The translations under genes were made by a program, and so were the position numbers. The notes below the pieces were generated by a model. It made no database searches and was not told the origin of the DNA. It saw only the letters and a list, made by a program, of their open reading frames with translations. A stretch of DNA of 64,000 nt from Nitrososphaerota archaeon. Its GTDB lineage: Archaea; Thermoproteota; Nitrososphaeria; Nitrososphaerales; Nitrosopumilaceae. The stretch lies in contig JABDBR010000003.1 of the NCBI GenBank assembly GCA_013288545.1, positions 1-64,000 of the forward strand. Direction: 5' to 3'. Of this stretch, positions 33,529 through 42,031 are shown piece after piece (positions within the stretch are counted from its first letter, which is position 1; each line of letters starts with the position of its first letter).

Positions 33529-34036
33529 AGTCTTAGATGCAACATCATTTTATGCAGGAGTGCCATTTTCTTCACAAGAAAAAAGTTTTACAACTCCGTT
33601 GGTCTTTGAGGAAATAAAACACATCAAAAAAAATCACGGTGCCGTACAGACCCTCATTGATCTAGGCAGGCTAAGTATAATCGAGCCGGAAAAAAAATTC
33701 ACCGATATGATTTTGGAAAAAGCAAATCAGACAGGTGACCTTCCCAGCTTATCAAAAGAAGACGTATCAGTACTTGCATTGTGCATCCAGATAGATGGTG
33801 AATTGATAACAGATGATTATACAGTATCAAATGTTGCCAAACATTTGGATCTTCGAGTCATTCCAATAATGACCAAAGGAATATCCAAGATATTAGATAG
33901 TGAGTATTTTTGTCCAGCCTGCAACAAGGTCTTAAAAAAAATGTCAAGCTGCCCCATATGTGGAAGCAAACTAAAGAGAAGATCAGCCGAGAGAAAGTCT
34001 TCTTCCAATCCAGTCGGCAAAAGAGCCGTAATGTAG
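33518..34036 (+). CDS. nob1: ribonuclease Nob1 (PIN domain plus zinc ribbon)
   Basis: Cuts the 3' end of pre-16S rRNA in small-subunit maturation. 172 residues from a TTG start. PIN acidic residues are seen at LDATSF, VFEEIKH, SKEDVSV and TDDYTVSN. The C-terminal zinc ribbon has CPAC and CPIC pairs. Operon with NAD kinase. Confidence 0.92.
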   Translation: MVSRVLDATSFYAGVPFSSQEKSFTTPLVFEEIKHIKKNHGAVQTLIDLGRLSIIEPEKKFTDMILEKANQTGDLPSLSKEDVSVLALCIQIDGELITDDYTVSNVAKHLDLRVIPIMTKGISKILDSEYFCPACNKVLKKMSSCPICGSKLKRRSAERKSSSNPVGKRAVM

Positions 34037-34068
34037 TTTGACATTTTCATATCCAGCAATATTCATTT

Positions 34069-34117
34069 GAACAAAAATGTTTGATGTCTTGGGTGACAGC
34101 CCTTAGGGGTTTTGTTC
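34069..34117. terminator. hairpin between convergent genes
   Basis: GAACAAAA (34069-34076) and TTTTGTTC (34110-34117) pair perfectly, with an inner GGG/CCC pairing around TGACAG. It lies between the ends of nob1 (plus) and the XPF operon (minus), fitting a two-way terminator. A small structured RNA is the alternative. Confidence 0.4.
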
Positions 34118-34131
34118 ATCTAGATTAGTTC

Positions 34132-34233
34132 TTACTTAGGAATGAAAAAGTTCGGATCCGGCCCGGTCCATCCCTCTTCAACATTAGATTGAATCTCGTA
34201 AGACTCGTTGGGGAAACTAAGTTAGTTCTTCAT
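34132..34233 (-). pseudogene. small gene behind xpf with in-frame stop at codon 4
   Basis: The ATG overlaps the xpf stop (TGATG). The frame reads M-K-N-stop, then LSFPNESYEIQSNVEEGW and TGPDPNFFIPK before a TAA. The part after the stop is strongly protein-like. There is no ATG, GTG or TTG after the early stop. Either a nonsense mutation has broken a 33-residue gene, or the peptide is made by readthrough, or the sequence has an error (GAA to TAA would restore Glu). Confidence 0.5.
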
Positions 34234-34919
34234 CACACATCATGCAATGTCTTTTGATCAGTCTTTTTGGCATTTTTATTTTCAGCATCAAGTATCTTTC
34301 TTATCTTTTGAGCACGTGCCTCTCCCATCCCAGCTATTTTGGACAGTTCCACAGATGTTGCATTCAATGAATTACTAGTAGAGCCAAATTTTTCCAGCAT
34401 TCGTGATGCAAGTTTTTCTCCAACACCTGGCAGGCTGCACAAGATAGACAACTGTTGTTGCTGCAGGTCACCAGACTTTCGAATTTTTTTAAGAAATGGG
34501 CCTTTTGCCGTACCTTGCCTGGCACACATGGAGATCAATAATTTGGCAGTATGAGACGCATTGGGAGTCGGGATTACAGGTATTTTAAAATCAAGCACAA
34601 CAGAAGATACCGCTCCATAAAATACAAGGGGGTTTTCCGTAATTTTGTCTATCTCGTCTACATTTCCCTCTATTATGATACAAGGATGCTCAAAGTGTTC
34701 CTTGAGTCTATTGCATTGATCAAATAATCTCCCATCAAAGACTGATGAAATAAAATCACTGACGCTCTTTCTTTCAACTATGGTTTCTGGTGCAACAATA
34801 TAATCGCCTACTGGCAAGTTCATCATTTCCACTTTGACTCCAATTTGTTTTAGCAGATCAGGGATTCCGCTTTTTTTCTCCCTCTCGTCAACTACCATTC
34901 GGAGATCTTCAATTTTCAT
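34233..34919 (-). CDS. xpf: XPF/ERCC4-type structure-specific endonuclease
   Basis: 228 residues. ERCC4 nuclease domain (1-130): VVDEREKKSGIP, LPVGDYIVAPETIVERKSVSDF with the GDY and ERK-x3-D catalytic motifs. Tandem helix-hairpin-helix follows (LCSLPGVGEKLASRML, LSKIAGMGEARAQKI). No helicase domain, so it is the short form that normally works with PCNA. Cuts branched or flapped DNA in repair. Confidence 0.95.
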   Translation of the reverse strand: MKIEDLRMVVDEREKKSGIPDLLKQIGVKVEMMNLPVGDYIVAPETIVERKSVSDFISSVFDGRLFDQCNRLKEHFEHPCIIIEGNVDEIDKITENPLVFYGAVSSVVLDFKIPVIPTPNASHTAKLLISMCARQGTAKGPFLKKIRKSGDLQQQQLSILCSLPGVGEKLASRMLEKFGSTSNSLNATSVELSKIAGMGEARAQKIRKILDAENKNAKKTDQKTLHDV

Positions 34920-34947
34920 TAAACTAGATTAGATTTCTGTAAATATT

Positions 34948-35340
34948 TTATTTAGGAGTATCTGTCTTTTGTCCTGGTTGACCAGTTGGGCCTCGCAGCA
35001 TTTCGCGAATCTTGGCTTCTGCTTCTTTGAGGTTTTCTTTTATCCTAATTTCTTGCTTTGATAAAACAGTCAGTCTTGTATTTGCAAGCTCTTTTTTTTC
35101 TTGCAATTCTAAAACCAATACAGGCTTTGTAGATTTTACAAGAATTGATCCTGCTGACTTGTATACAGTATCGTCATCATTTGCCTTTAGTAGAACTTCA
35201 AGTGCTCGCTCGGTTTCAAGATGTTCTGATTCAAGATGTTGTTTTTGCATCATGATAGACTGGAGGTTTTGTTGCAATTGCTGCAATCTTCCTACTTGCT
35301 CTTGTAACCATGGAGGAATTTGTTGTTCGCCTGCAGACAT
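34948..35340 (-). CDS. pfdB: prefoldin beta subunit
   Basis: 130 residues: two long coiled-coil helices around a central beta hairpin (VYKSAGSILVKSTKPVLVLE), the prefoldin beta pattern. Co-chaperone that hands unfolded proteins to the thermosome. Part of the conserved archaeal exosome-prefoldin string. Confidence 0.92.
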   Translation of the reverse strand: MSAGEQQIPPWLQEQVGRLQQLQQNLQSIMMQKQHLESEHLETERALEVLLKANDDDTVYKSAGSILVKSTKPVLVLELQEKKELANTRLTVLSKQEIRIKENLKEAEAKIREMLRGPTGQPGQKTDTPK

Positions 35341-35363
35341 GAATGTCTGACCTGCTGTTTTGT

Positions 35364-35606
35364 TTATATCTTTACCGATTCGATTGAATCATTACTTGCC
35401 TGGACAAGTCTTAGTGTAGAATTTAGATTGGCACGCAGGTGTTGAATTTCTTGCGCATCAATTGTTATGATAATTTTTTTGTCTAGTGAGAAATTTGTCT
35501 TGGTAGGATTTTCGTCATAGAATTTATTGTCGGCCTCTAGTGAATCAAAAACAGCTTTTGTTTGTTTGCCTGCAGAAATTTCTATTTTGGCCTTATAGTT
35601 TGACAT
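35364..35606 (-). CDS. pcc1: KEOPS complex subunit Pcc1
   Basis: 80 residues. Dimerisation subunit of the complex that makes tRNA t6A. The IITIDAQEIQHLRANLNSTLRLVQ segment is the Pcc1 signature, and the location between L37Ae and prefoldin beta is the known archaeal context. Start overlaps rpl37ae by 14 bp. Confidence 0.85.
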   Translation of the reverse strand: MSNYKAKIEISAGKQTKAVFDSLEADNKFYDENPTKTNFSLDKKIIITIDAQEIQHLRANLNSTLRLVQASNDSIESVKI

Positions 35607-35808
35607 CGTATGCCAAGCCTGCTACTTTGAAGTTGCATTTTTTGCAAGCCCAAATTCCGACTGCTTCTCTTCCAAATCTCTCAGAACCGCACTGGGGACA
35701 TTTTCTTTGTGCCTTTAATTGTCTGTGCACGGAGGTGTATTTTTTTCTTGGTTTGAGGCCATATTTTTGTCCTAACCCTTTGAGTGAAGCGCTCTTTCCT
35801 TTTGCCAT
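35593..35808 (-). CDS. rpl37ae: ribosomal protein L37Ae (eL43)
   Basis: 71 residues; zinc ribbon with CPQCGSERFGREAVGIWACKKC, followed by the conserved AGLAYD end. The RNA polymerase P gene that follows it in many archaea is not found here. Confidence 0.95.
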   Translation of the reverse strand: MAKGKSASLKGLGQKYGLKPRKKYTSVHRQLKAQRKCPQCGSERFGREAVGIWACKKCNFKVAGLAYDVKL

Positions 35809-35810
35809 TC

Positions 35811-36626
35811 TTACATCAACTGCTCAAATTGCTTCCTTATTTTTCTTCCTACAGTAAGGGCTGTTTCAGAGCACTGGACAAGTTGTTCAGGGGTAAATCC
35901 ATCGCTTCCACCCTTTTGTACAGCACAAATGTTACCGTCAGAATTTGTTGTAATTGTAATTCTTGCATCCATGCATGATTCCTCATCTTTTGTTGGATCA
36001 ACAATGATGTACTCACCAATTCTTGCCATTGTTACAGATACTGGCAATGTCTTTATCGGAGGCTTGGAAGTTACTCCTTCTACAAGAGTAGGTACTTCAT
36101 CTTTTACTTCCCATTTTGGAACAGTGCAAGAAAGAATTCCAGCTACAGATGCATAAGAGCATGCATCAAAAAGATTTCCACCAGAATCAATCACACTGCT
36201 ATCAATGAACATTCCAATGACAGATTTATTTTCAATTAGAACAAGTTGGTGCAAGTCAATCATTTCAGTCTCACGTATTCCCCTGTCCACAACTCGAGCA
36301 AGTTCAATTACTTCCTCATTTGGTGGTCCAGGTTCTGCATTTGGATCTGCCAATGGCAATATCTCTGCAGTACAGATGAGAATTCCCTTGTCTCCAAGAT
36401 CTGGAAATGGTTTGTCAAGTTGAATTTTTACACCAGTTATGATTTCAGTATTTCCAAGTTTTACTCTGGCAGAACCGTTTGCTTTTGGAATAACTCCAGT
36501 TTCAATGATGAGTTGTCTTTGTTCATCAAGTGTGCGACCATCAATTCTTTTTCCTGTCTTTAGCAAGTCCAGGATTTTATCTCGTTTTAGTTGATCTAGA
36601 ATTTGAGAATTCAATTTATTGCTCAC
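35811..36626 (-). CDS. rrp42: exosome subunit Rrp42
   Basis: 271 residues, RNase PH fold. Non-catalytic ring partner of Rrp41: GKRIDGRTLDEQRQLIIETGVIPKANGSARV at the start, LFDACSYASVAGIL and the C-terminal IRKQFEQLM. Start overlaps the rrp41 end by 11 bp. Confidence 0.95.
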   Translation of the reverse strand: MSNKLNSQILDQLKRDKILDLLKTGKRIDGRTLDEQRQLIIETGVIPKANGSARVKLGNTEIITGVKIQLDKPFPDLGDKGILICTAEILPLADPNAEPGPPNEEVIELARVVDRGIRETEMIDLHQLVLIENKSVIGMFIDSSVIDSGGNLFDACSYASVAGILSCTVPKWEVKDEVPTLVEGVTSKPPIKTLPVSVTMARIGEYIIVDPTKDEESCMDARITITTNSDGNICAVQKGGSDGFTPEQLVQCSETALTVGRKIRKQFEQLM

Positions 36627-37344
36627 CGTTTTGGAAGTATTTTTCCATTAATGCCTTTCTTTGAATTTCATAGACTCGTTTGCAACCCACTAGGGCGGTT
36701 TGCATACATGTCTTGAATTCTTCTGGTTTTAGCATTCCATCAAGCTGTAAAAGTGTAACTTTACCAAGATTTGGCATCAATGCAACTGGCATGTCTGCCT
36801 GTCCTTCCTGGTCTTCCTCATTGTTTACATCTAAAACTATTCTATCTGCTACTTTGCCTGCTGCACAAGCCGATACCAAGTCACGCATTGGTATTCCTGC
36901 ATCTGCAAGGGCGACAGAGGCTGCATCAAGTGCTGCACATCTAGAGCCACCATCGGCTTGTAAAACTTCAATGAATACGTCGATCACAGTACGTGGATAG
37001 TCTTTTAGTATAACCGAAGGCTGCAATGCCTCTTTGATAACTTTGGAAATTTCAATCTCTCTTCTTGATGGAGCAGGATTCTTTCTTTCAGTGACAGAGA
37101 AAGGTGACATGTGATATCTGCAACGTAAAATTCCAGAGTCTGGATTTGCCATGTGTTTTGGATGAACGTCTCTTGGTCCAAAGACACCTGCTAAAATTTT
37201 GTTCTTTCCAAATTCAATATATGCAGATCCATCTGCATTTTTTAGTACTCCAACTTTAATGGAGATGTTTCTAAGTTCATCTAGTCTCCTTCCATCACAT
37301 CTAATTCCATCTTCAGTCATTAATTGTGTCATTGTTTTCACCAT
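36616..37344 (-). CDS. rrp41: exosome subunit Rrp41 (catalytic)
   Basis: 242 residues, RNase PH fold. Phosphorolytic 3'-5' RNase: RCDGRRLDELRNISIKVG, GPRDVHPKHMA, and IDVFIEVLQADGGSRCAALDAASVALADAG. The D in DMPVALMPNL region is the usual catalytic position. Overlaps rrp4 by 32 bp. Confidence 0.95.
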   Translation of the reverse strand: MVKTMTQLMTEDGIRCDGRRLDELRNISIKVGVLKNADGSAYIEFGKNKILAGVFGPRDVHPKHMANPDSGILRCRYHMSPFSVTERKNPAPSRREIEISKVIKEALQPSVILKDYPRTVIDVFIEVLQADGGSRCAALDAASVALADAGIPMRDLVSACAAGKVADRIVLDVNNEEDQEGQADMPVALMPNLGKVTLLQLDGMLKPEEFKTCMQTALVGCKRVYEIQRKALMEKYFQNGEQ

Positions 37345-38017
37345 CTACAACCCCGAGCATAGATTTGACTCTTTCAGTCAAGTTTGGCGTATGCGCCAGG
37401 GCATCGATCATTTTCACTGCTTCTACTGCCTTTAATAATCCCTCGGAATCTTCACATGAAATTACTATCCATCCGTTTTGACCTATTGTAATAATTGCTT
37501 TAGTAGCCATCTCTATTGTTTGGATCATAGAACCGCGTTTGCCTATCAATCTAGGTACTTTGCTCGGAGAGATCTCAATTAGTTCACCTGAATCAATTTT
37601 TCCAAGATCTCTGTCTTGTACAGTTAGAAGAGGATCTCTTGATCTATCAAAATTAGCAATTCTTACTGCAACCAAATCACCAATATCTAATCTTTGTCTG
37701 AGCTCATCCTTAGTGGGAGAATAGTCTCTTCCAAAAACATCTTGGGCAGGTAAAAATCCAACAAAACACGAGTTAATGTCAAATTCCCAAGAAAGTGGAG
37801 AGGTTCCAATTACTTTGCCAATGACCAAGTCATTTGCTTTTGGCATGTATCCCCCAGTGAGCGGAATTACTTTAACTGAATTTTCAAAAATTTCTGAAAT
37901 ACCGACACATGTTGAAATCATTTTATCTCCATCTTGATACACATTTTGTTCAGGTCGTAGAGGCCCAGTTGCAATAACATCACCGGGAATAACATATCGA
38001 CGTTTTATGTCCATCAT
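37313..38017 (-). CDS. rrp4: exosome RNA-binding subunit Rrp4
   Basis: 234 residues: N-terminal beta domain (YVIPGDVIATGP), S1 domain (about 65-145) and KH domain with LIGKRGSMIQTIE (about 160). It caps the Rrp41/42 ring. Overlaps SBDS by 4 bp. Ends GENNDTIND. Confidence 0.93.
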   Translation of the reverse strand: MMDIKRRYVIPGDVIATGPLRPEQNVYQDGDKMISTCVGISEIFENSVKVIPLTGGYMPKANDLVIGKVIGTSPLSWEFDINSCFVGFLPAQDVFGRDYSPTKDELRQRLDIGDLVAVRIANFDRSRDPLLTVQDRDLGKIDSGELIEISPSKVPRLIGKRGSMIQTIEMATKAIITIGQNGWIVISCEDSEGLLKAVEAVKMIDALAHTPNLTERVKSMLGVVDGENNDTIND

Positions 38018-38718
38018 TTTGAAACCTCAACAGAAGCTGTACCCTTTGTTACAGAGCCCAATCTATCCATTACATTTGCCCTTGCCGCCGCCGGTATATC
38101 TAGTATTACTTTGAGTGCACCATTTGATTGCCATTCTTCTTTTTGTAAAGTGCCAAATGACTTTAAGACAGAATAAGATTGGGCCGCAAATTGTGCTGGA
38201 ACGATTATTTCAAGAAGCATGTTTTCAGACTTTAATGGAATTATTGATCGTAGTTGTTCAATTATTTCTTTTATCTGCTCATCAGTATTTCTGAAAGGAT
38301 CAACTGATACTCTGGCATCAGTCATTGCTTGTTCTATCCTAAGTGGAGGATGTGGAAGGTGTGATCTTGGATCAACATATGATTTAGAGATAAAGTCCAC
38401 AATCTGTTTATGTTTCTCAGATACCATCTTTCTTCGCTGATCGGTAGTAAGGTTTAGCTCTCCTTTCTGGAGCATGATAGTAGCAACGGCATTTGCATCA
38501 GTGGTTTTGAATGCCTTCATCAATTTCTCAGTAGATGCCCTAGTCCCTTTATTGGAATCAGAGTAGATTTCTTCTGAAACCAAGACACCCGAGATGTCTT
38601 TGCGCTTACCTAACTTGAACTCCAAAGCAGGGTCTGGTTTTACCAATATCTCAAATTTTTCGCCTTCTACTGAAAATCTCACAACTGTTACTTTAGTCTC
38701 CATAATTGAGGTACTCAT
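38014..38718 (-). CDS. sdo1: ribosome maturation protein SDO1/SBDS
   Basis: 234 residues, three-domain SBDS family: DISGVLVSEEIYSDSNKGTRAS in domain I (FYSH), helical domain II, ferredoxin-like domain III. Releases aIF6-type factors from large subunits. First gene of the exosome string. Confidence 0.95.
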   Translation of the reverse strand: MSTSIMETKVTVVRFSVEGEKFEILVKPDPALEFKLGKRKDISGVLVSEEIYSDSNKGTRASTEKLMKAFKTTDANAVATIMLQKGELNLTTDQRRKMVSEKHKQIVDFISKSYVDPRSHLPHPPLRIEQAMTDARVSVDPFRNTDEQIKEIIEQLRSIIPLKSENMLLEIIVPAQFAAQSYSVLKSFGTLQKEEWQSNGALKVILDIPAAARANVMDRLGSVTKGTASVEVSK

Positions 38719-38788
38719 GCTCAGTATTTATCTATAAAGAAAAACTCGCTAGATTTTTATTTGGAATTTCATCCCTTTTTCGTAAGCT
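38719..38788. promoter_or_regulatory. divergent promoter of the exosome and rpoD strings
   Basis: 70 bp between the starts of SBDS (minus) and rpoD (plus). A minus-strand TTTATAGATAAATA lies 15-30 bp before SBDS. The plus side has TTTTTATTTGG about 25-35 bp before the TTG of rpoD. Two core operons share this site. Confidence 0.45.
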
Positions 38789-39424
38789 TTGACTTCTTTA
38801 GAGATTGTACAAGAAAGTGGTAACACTATAGTTGTAAAACTAAAGGGTATACCTTTACAATATGCAAATGCACTCAGACGAATTTGCCTAGCAGGAATTC
38901 CCACATTTGCAGTAGATGACGTCATAATTATCGAAAATTCATCAGTTTTGCCTGACGAGGGAGTAGCCCACAGACTTGCAATGATGCCATTAAGAACAGA
39001 TCTTGAGAGATTCATAGAACCATCAGCATGCGACTGTCACAGCGAACTTGGTTGCAGCCGATGCAGAGTATTACTCATGCTAGATTCAGGTAATTCAGAT
39101 ACAACACGCACTATCACCTCAGCAGAAATTAGTTCAGAAGACGAAGTTGTCAAGCCAGTTAGTTCCACTATTCCAATTGTTGCGTTAGCCCCAAGTCAGA
39201 AATTAAAAGTGGAGGCTTATGCAAGACTAGGCAGAGGTAGCGATCATGCCAAATGGAATTCAGCTACAGTTGCAGCCCTTACATCTACAAACAATCCTGA
39301 CGAACATGTTTTGACCATAGAAACCACAGGCAGCCTGTCTCCAAAAGAAGTTCTACGTGCAGCTATAGAAGAACTCGAAAAAAGACTAGGCGAATTCCAA
39401 AAGAATGTAGCCGCACTAGGTTGA
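38789..39424 (+). CDS. rpoD: RNA polymerase subunit D
   Basis: 211 residues from a TTG start. Alpha-like assembly subunit: NALRRICLAGIPTFAVDDV and EGVAHRLAMMPLRTD are diagnostic. A short Cys group (CDCHSELGCSRC) lies where some archaeal D subunits carry an Fe-S insert; four cysteines remain although the insert is short. Followed by ribosomal genes L18e, L13, S9. Confidence 0.95.
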   Translation: MTSLEIVQESGNTIVVKLKGIPLQYANALRRICLAGIPTFAVDDVIIIENSSVLPDEGVAHRLAMMPLRTDLERFIEPSACDCHSELGCSRCRVLLMLDSGNSDTTRTITSAEISSEDEVVKPVSSTIPIVALAPSQKLKVEAYARLGRGSDHAKWNSATVAALTSTNNPDEHVLTIETTGSLSPKEVLRAAIEELEKRLGEFQKNVAALG

Positions 39425-39467
39425 AGCATCATATATTATATTTGGGTAAAAGTGGGCATTATTACAC

Positions 39468-39815
39468 ATGACCAATCAAATTGTCATTCAAATGGTAAAG
39501 ACTTTGCATGAGGCTTCAAAGAAGAACAATGCACCAATATGGCAAAGATTAGCAGATCTGGCTTTAAAACCAACCAGAGCAAAAAGAACAATGAATTTGG
39601 GTCAGATTGATAAATTTGTATCAGACAATGATATCGTTGTAGTTCCAGGCAAAGTGCTAGGAACCGGAAGTCTCTCACATAAAATAACATTATGTTCATT
39701 TTCAATCTCAACTACTGGCGCAAAAAAAGTAATAGAGTCAGGTGGAAAAATATCAAACATATCTCAAATAATCAAGAACAATCCAACAGGAAAAGGAGTA
39801 AAAATAATTGGCTAA
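39468..39815 (+). CDS. rpl18e: ribosomal protein L18e
   Basis: 115 residues. APIWQRLADLALKPTRAKRTMNLG and VPGKVLGTGSLSHKITL are the eL18 signature. Second gene of the RpoD string. Confidence 0.95.
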   Translation: MTNQIVIQMVKTLHEASKKNNAPIWQRLADLALKPTRAKRTMNLGQIDKFVSDNDIVVVPGKVLGTGSLSHKITLCSFSISTTGAKKVIESGGKISNISQIIKNNPTGKGVKIIG

Positions 39816-40287
39816 ACAAGTTTCCGAAGTAAAGGCAGCAGAAAAGAAACCAGCTTCACAGGATATCATAGTAGATGGAACAAACATGATAGCAGGCAGA
39901 CTTTGTTCTCATGTTGCAAAATTACTCATAAATGGAAACAGAGTGTCAATTGTAAATACTGAAAACATCATGCTTTCAGGAGACAGAAAATTAATCATTG
40001 AAGAATATAGAAAATTCTTGGAGATTGCAAGTATCAATAATCCTAAATTTGGTCCATTCCACCCACGTAGACCAGACACCATCATAAGCAGAATGGTGCG
40101 AGGAATGTTACCAAAGAACAAACCATCAGGTCAAACAGCTTTGAAAAGATTAAGAGCATACCTTGGAGTACCAAACGAATTAAGATCAAAAAAGACAATA
40201 CAGTTTGATGATGCTAAAATTAGAAGACCATCTCCATACTATACAACTTTAGGAGAATTGGGTAAAATGGTTGGGTGGCACGAGTAA
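39808..40287 (+). CDS. rpl13: ribosomal protein L13 (uL13)
   Basis: 159 residues from TTG, overlapping rpl18e by 8 bp. DGTNMIAGRLCSHVAKLLINGN and RGMLPKNKPSGQTALKRLRAYLGVP are diagnostic. Confidence 0.95.
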   Translation: MAKQVSEVKAAEKKPASQDIIVDGTNMIAGRLCSHVAKLLINGNRVSIVNTENIMLSGDRKLIIEEYRKFLEIASINNPKFGPFHPRRPDTIISRMVRGMLPKNKPSGQTALKRLRAYLGVPNELRSKKTIQFDDAKIRRPSPYYTTLGELGKMVGWHE

Positions 40288-40730
40288 TGGTGAAATTAGA
40301 AAGCTATTACGCATCTAGAAAGACTGCACGTGCACACGCATTCATTACAAAAGGAGTAGGTCGTGTAAGAATCAACAATGTTCCAGTAGAAATGGTGCAA
40401 CAAGAAGTAGCACGAGAAATCATGTTAGGTCCATTAGAAGTTGCAGGAGAGCTTAGAAACAAGGTAGATCTTTCTGTCAAGGTAAAAGGAGGAGGTTTTG
40501 TCGGACAGTCTTATGCTAGTGCAATTGCAATGTCACGCGCAATGACAGGTTGGACAAAATCAAGAAAGGAACCAAAAGACCACCCTCTCACAAGAACAGT
40601 CAGAGAAGATCTTAGAAAACGATTGACTGATTACGATAAGCACCTTTTGAGCGGCGACGATAGAAGAAAGGAACCAAAGAAATTTGGTGGCCCCGGTGCT
40701 AGAAGAAGAAAACAGAAATCCTACAGATAG
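40275..40730 (+). CDS. rps9: ribosomal protein S9 (uS9)
   Basis: 151 residues from GTG (13 bp overlap with rpl13); the ATG at 40287 is the alternative start. SRKTARAHAFITKGVGRVRIN at the start, VKGGGFVGQSYASAIAMSRAM, and the C-terminal RRRKQKSYR tail that reaches the P-site tRNA are all intact. Confidence 0.95.
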   Translation: MARVMVKLESYYASRKTARAHAFITKGVGRVRINNVPVEMVQQEVAREIMLGPLEVAGELRNKVDLSVKVKGGGFVGQSYASAIAMSRAMTGWTKSRKEPKDHPLTRTVREDLRKRLTDYDKHLLSGDDRRKEPKKFGGPGARRRKQKSYR

Positions 40731-40732
40731 CA

Positions 40733-41464
40733 TTGAAAGCTGTAATTTTGGCAGGAGGCCGCGGAACACGCGGGAGGCCATTTACAGACTATATTCCAAA
40801 AGCAATGATTCCTGTCCAGGGAAGGCCACTTGTCCATTATATCGTCAAGTATCTTACCAAGTTTGACATCATAGATGAAGTAATCATAATTGGCAATTTC
40901 TCAGGCATTGGAAAGCAGATAGAAAAATATTTTGAGAATCATACCGCATTTAAAAAACCAATAAAGTTCATCCAGGATTCACAGAGTGGAACGGGGGGAG
41001 ATCTTGTTCACATAGGATCCTCTCTTGGCAAAAGCAAAGAATTTCTCTTGTGGTTTGTTGACAACTTGTGTCCAGTGGATATAGAAAAAATGTATCAATT
41101 TCACAAAGATTCCAAGACACAAGCTACAATTGCTGTGAGAAGATACAGGGATGAAGAAACAGGATTTGCCATAGTAAAAAATGGAATAATAAAAGAGTTC
41201 AAGGAAAAACCAACAATTGAACTCCAGATGGCAGAATGTCTTGGGATATACATCATAGATTCCAAGGTGGTAAATACAATAAAGACCAAAAAACAAAGAA
41301 AAAAAGATCTGAATCTTTCTTATGATATATTACAACCATTATCTAAGAAAGGAGGCATTGCCGCATATGACATAGGGAAAACCAAGTGGCTAGATATTGA
41401 TTCACCAACACGTACTGAGAGAAATAAAGAATTGGTTGATTCTATAATAAAAAAACTCGGCTAG
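40733..41464 (+). CDS. sugar-nucleotide transferase (NTP_transferase family)
   Basis: 243 residues from TTG, 2 bp after the rps9 stop. LAGGRGTRGRPFTDYIPKAMIPVQGRPL is the nucleotidylyltransferase signature (G-x-G-T-R and the P-K-x-M-x-P lysine); WFVDNLCPVD gives the metal-binding Asp. Makes an NDP-sugar from a sugar phosphate; sugar unknown. It occupies the place taken by RpoN/RpoK in many other archaeal S9 operons. Confidence 0.88.
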   Translation: MKAVILAGGRGTRGRPFTDYIPKAMIPVQGRPLVHYIVKYLTKFDIIDEVIIIGNFSGIGKQIEKYFENHTAFKKPIKFIQDSQSGTGGDLVHIGSSLGKSKEFLLWFVDNLCPVDIEKMYQFHKDSKTQATIAVRRYRDEETGFAIVKNGIIKEFKEKPTIELQMAECLGIYIIDSKVVNTIKTKKQRKKDLNLSYDILQPLSKKGGIAAYDIGKTKWLDIDSPTRTERNKELVDSIIKKLG

Positions 41465-42030
41465 ATCTTGTGAGATTTTTCATAGCGTACAATCGCGTCT
41501 TCATGCAGTAAAGTCACTGCGATATCGTCCAGGCCCTCAAGCAAAATCTTTTTCCAATGTGGTTCTATGGTAAACGAAATTGTGACACCATCTACTATGA
41601 TTGATTGATCTTCTAAATCGATTTCAATTTCAGATTTTGTTGAAAACAATTTCTGTAAAGTTTCATCAGATACCCGTATTGGCAAGATGCCATTTTTGAA
41701 ACAGTTATTGTAAAAAATATCAGCAAATGATGTTGAGATTATCGCCTTAAAGCCATAGTCATCAAGGGCCCACACCGCATGCTCCCTGCTAGAACCACAA
41801 CCAAAGTTGTCTCTTGCAAGCAAGATTCTCGAATTTTCATATGCAGTATCATTTAAGACAAAATCCTTTCTTGGAGCACCGTTTTCATATCTCCAGTCAT
41901 AAAACAAGTATTGACCAAATCCAGTCTTCTGGATTAGTTTTAAGAACTGTTTTGGAACGATTTGATCAGTGTCAACATTTACCTTGTCAAGTGGTGTAGC
42001 TATACTTTTTATTTTTGTGAATGGCTCCAT
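41461..42030 (-). CDS. leuD: 3-isopropylmalate dehydratase small subunit, bacterial type
   Basis: 189 residues. VNTDQIVPKQFLKLIQKTGFG and NFGCGSSREHAVWAL are the LeuD signature. Works with LeuC to isomerise 2-isopropylmalate in leucine synthesis. Stop overlaps the NTP-transferase stop on the other strand by 4 bp. Confidence 0.93.
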   Translation of the reverse strand: MEPFTKIKSIATPLDKVNVDTDQIVPKQFLKLIQKTGFGQYLFYDWRYENGAPRKDFVLNDTAYENSRILLARDNFGCGSSREHAVWALDDYGFKAIISTSFADIFYNNCFKNGILPIRVSDETLQKLFSTKSEIEIDLEDQSIIVDGVTISFTIEPHWKKILLEGLDDIAVTLLHEDAIVRYEKSHKI

Positions 42031-42031
42031 C

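Noticed and set aside
34132-34233. GC-rich TCCGGCCCGG segment as a structured RNA
   Set aside because: The opposite strand reads as a protein tail (GWTGPDPNFF) that explains the bases better.
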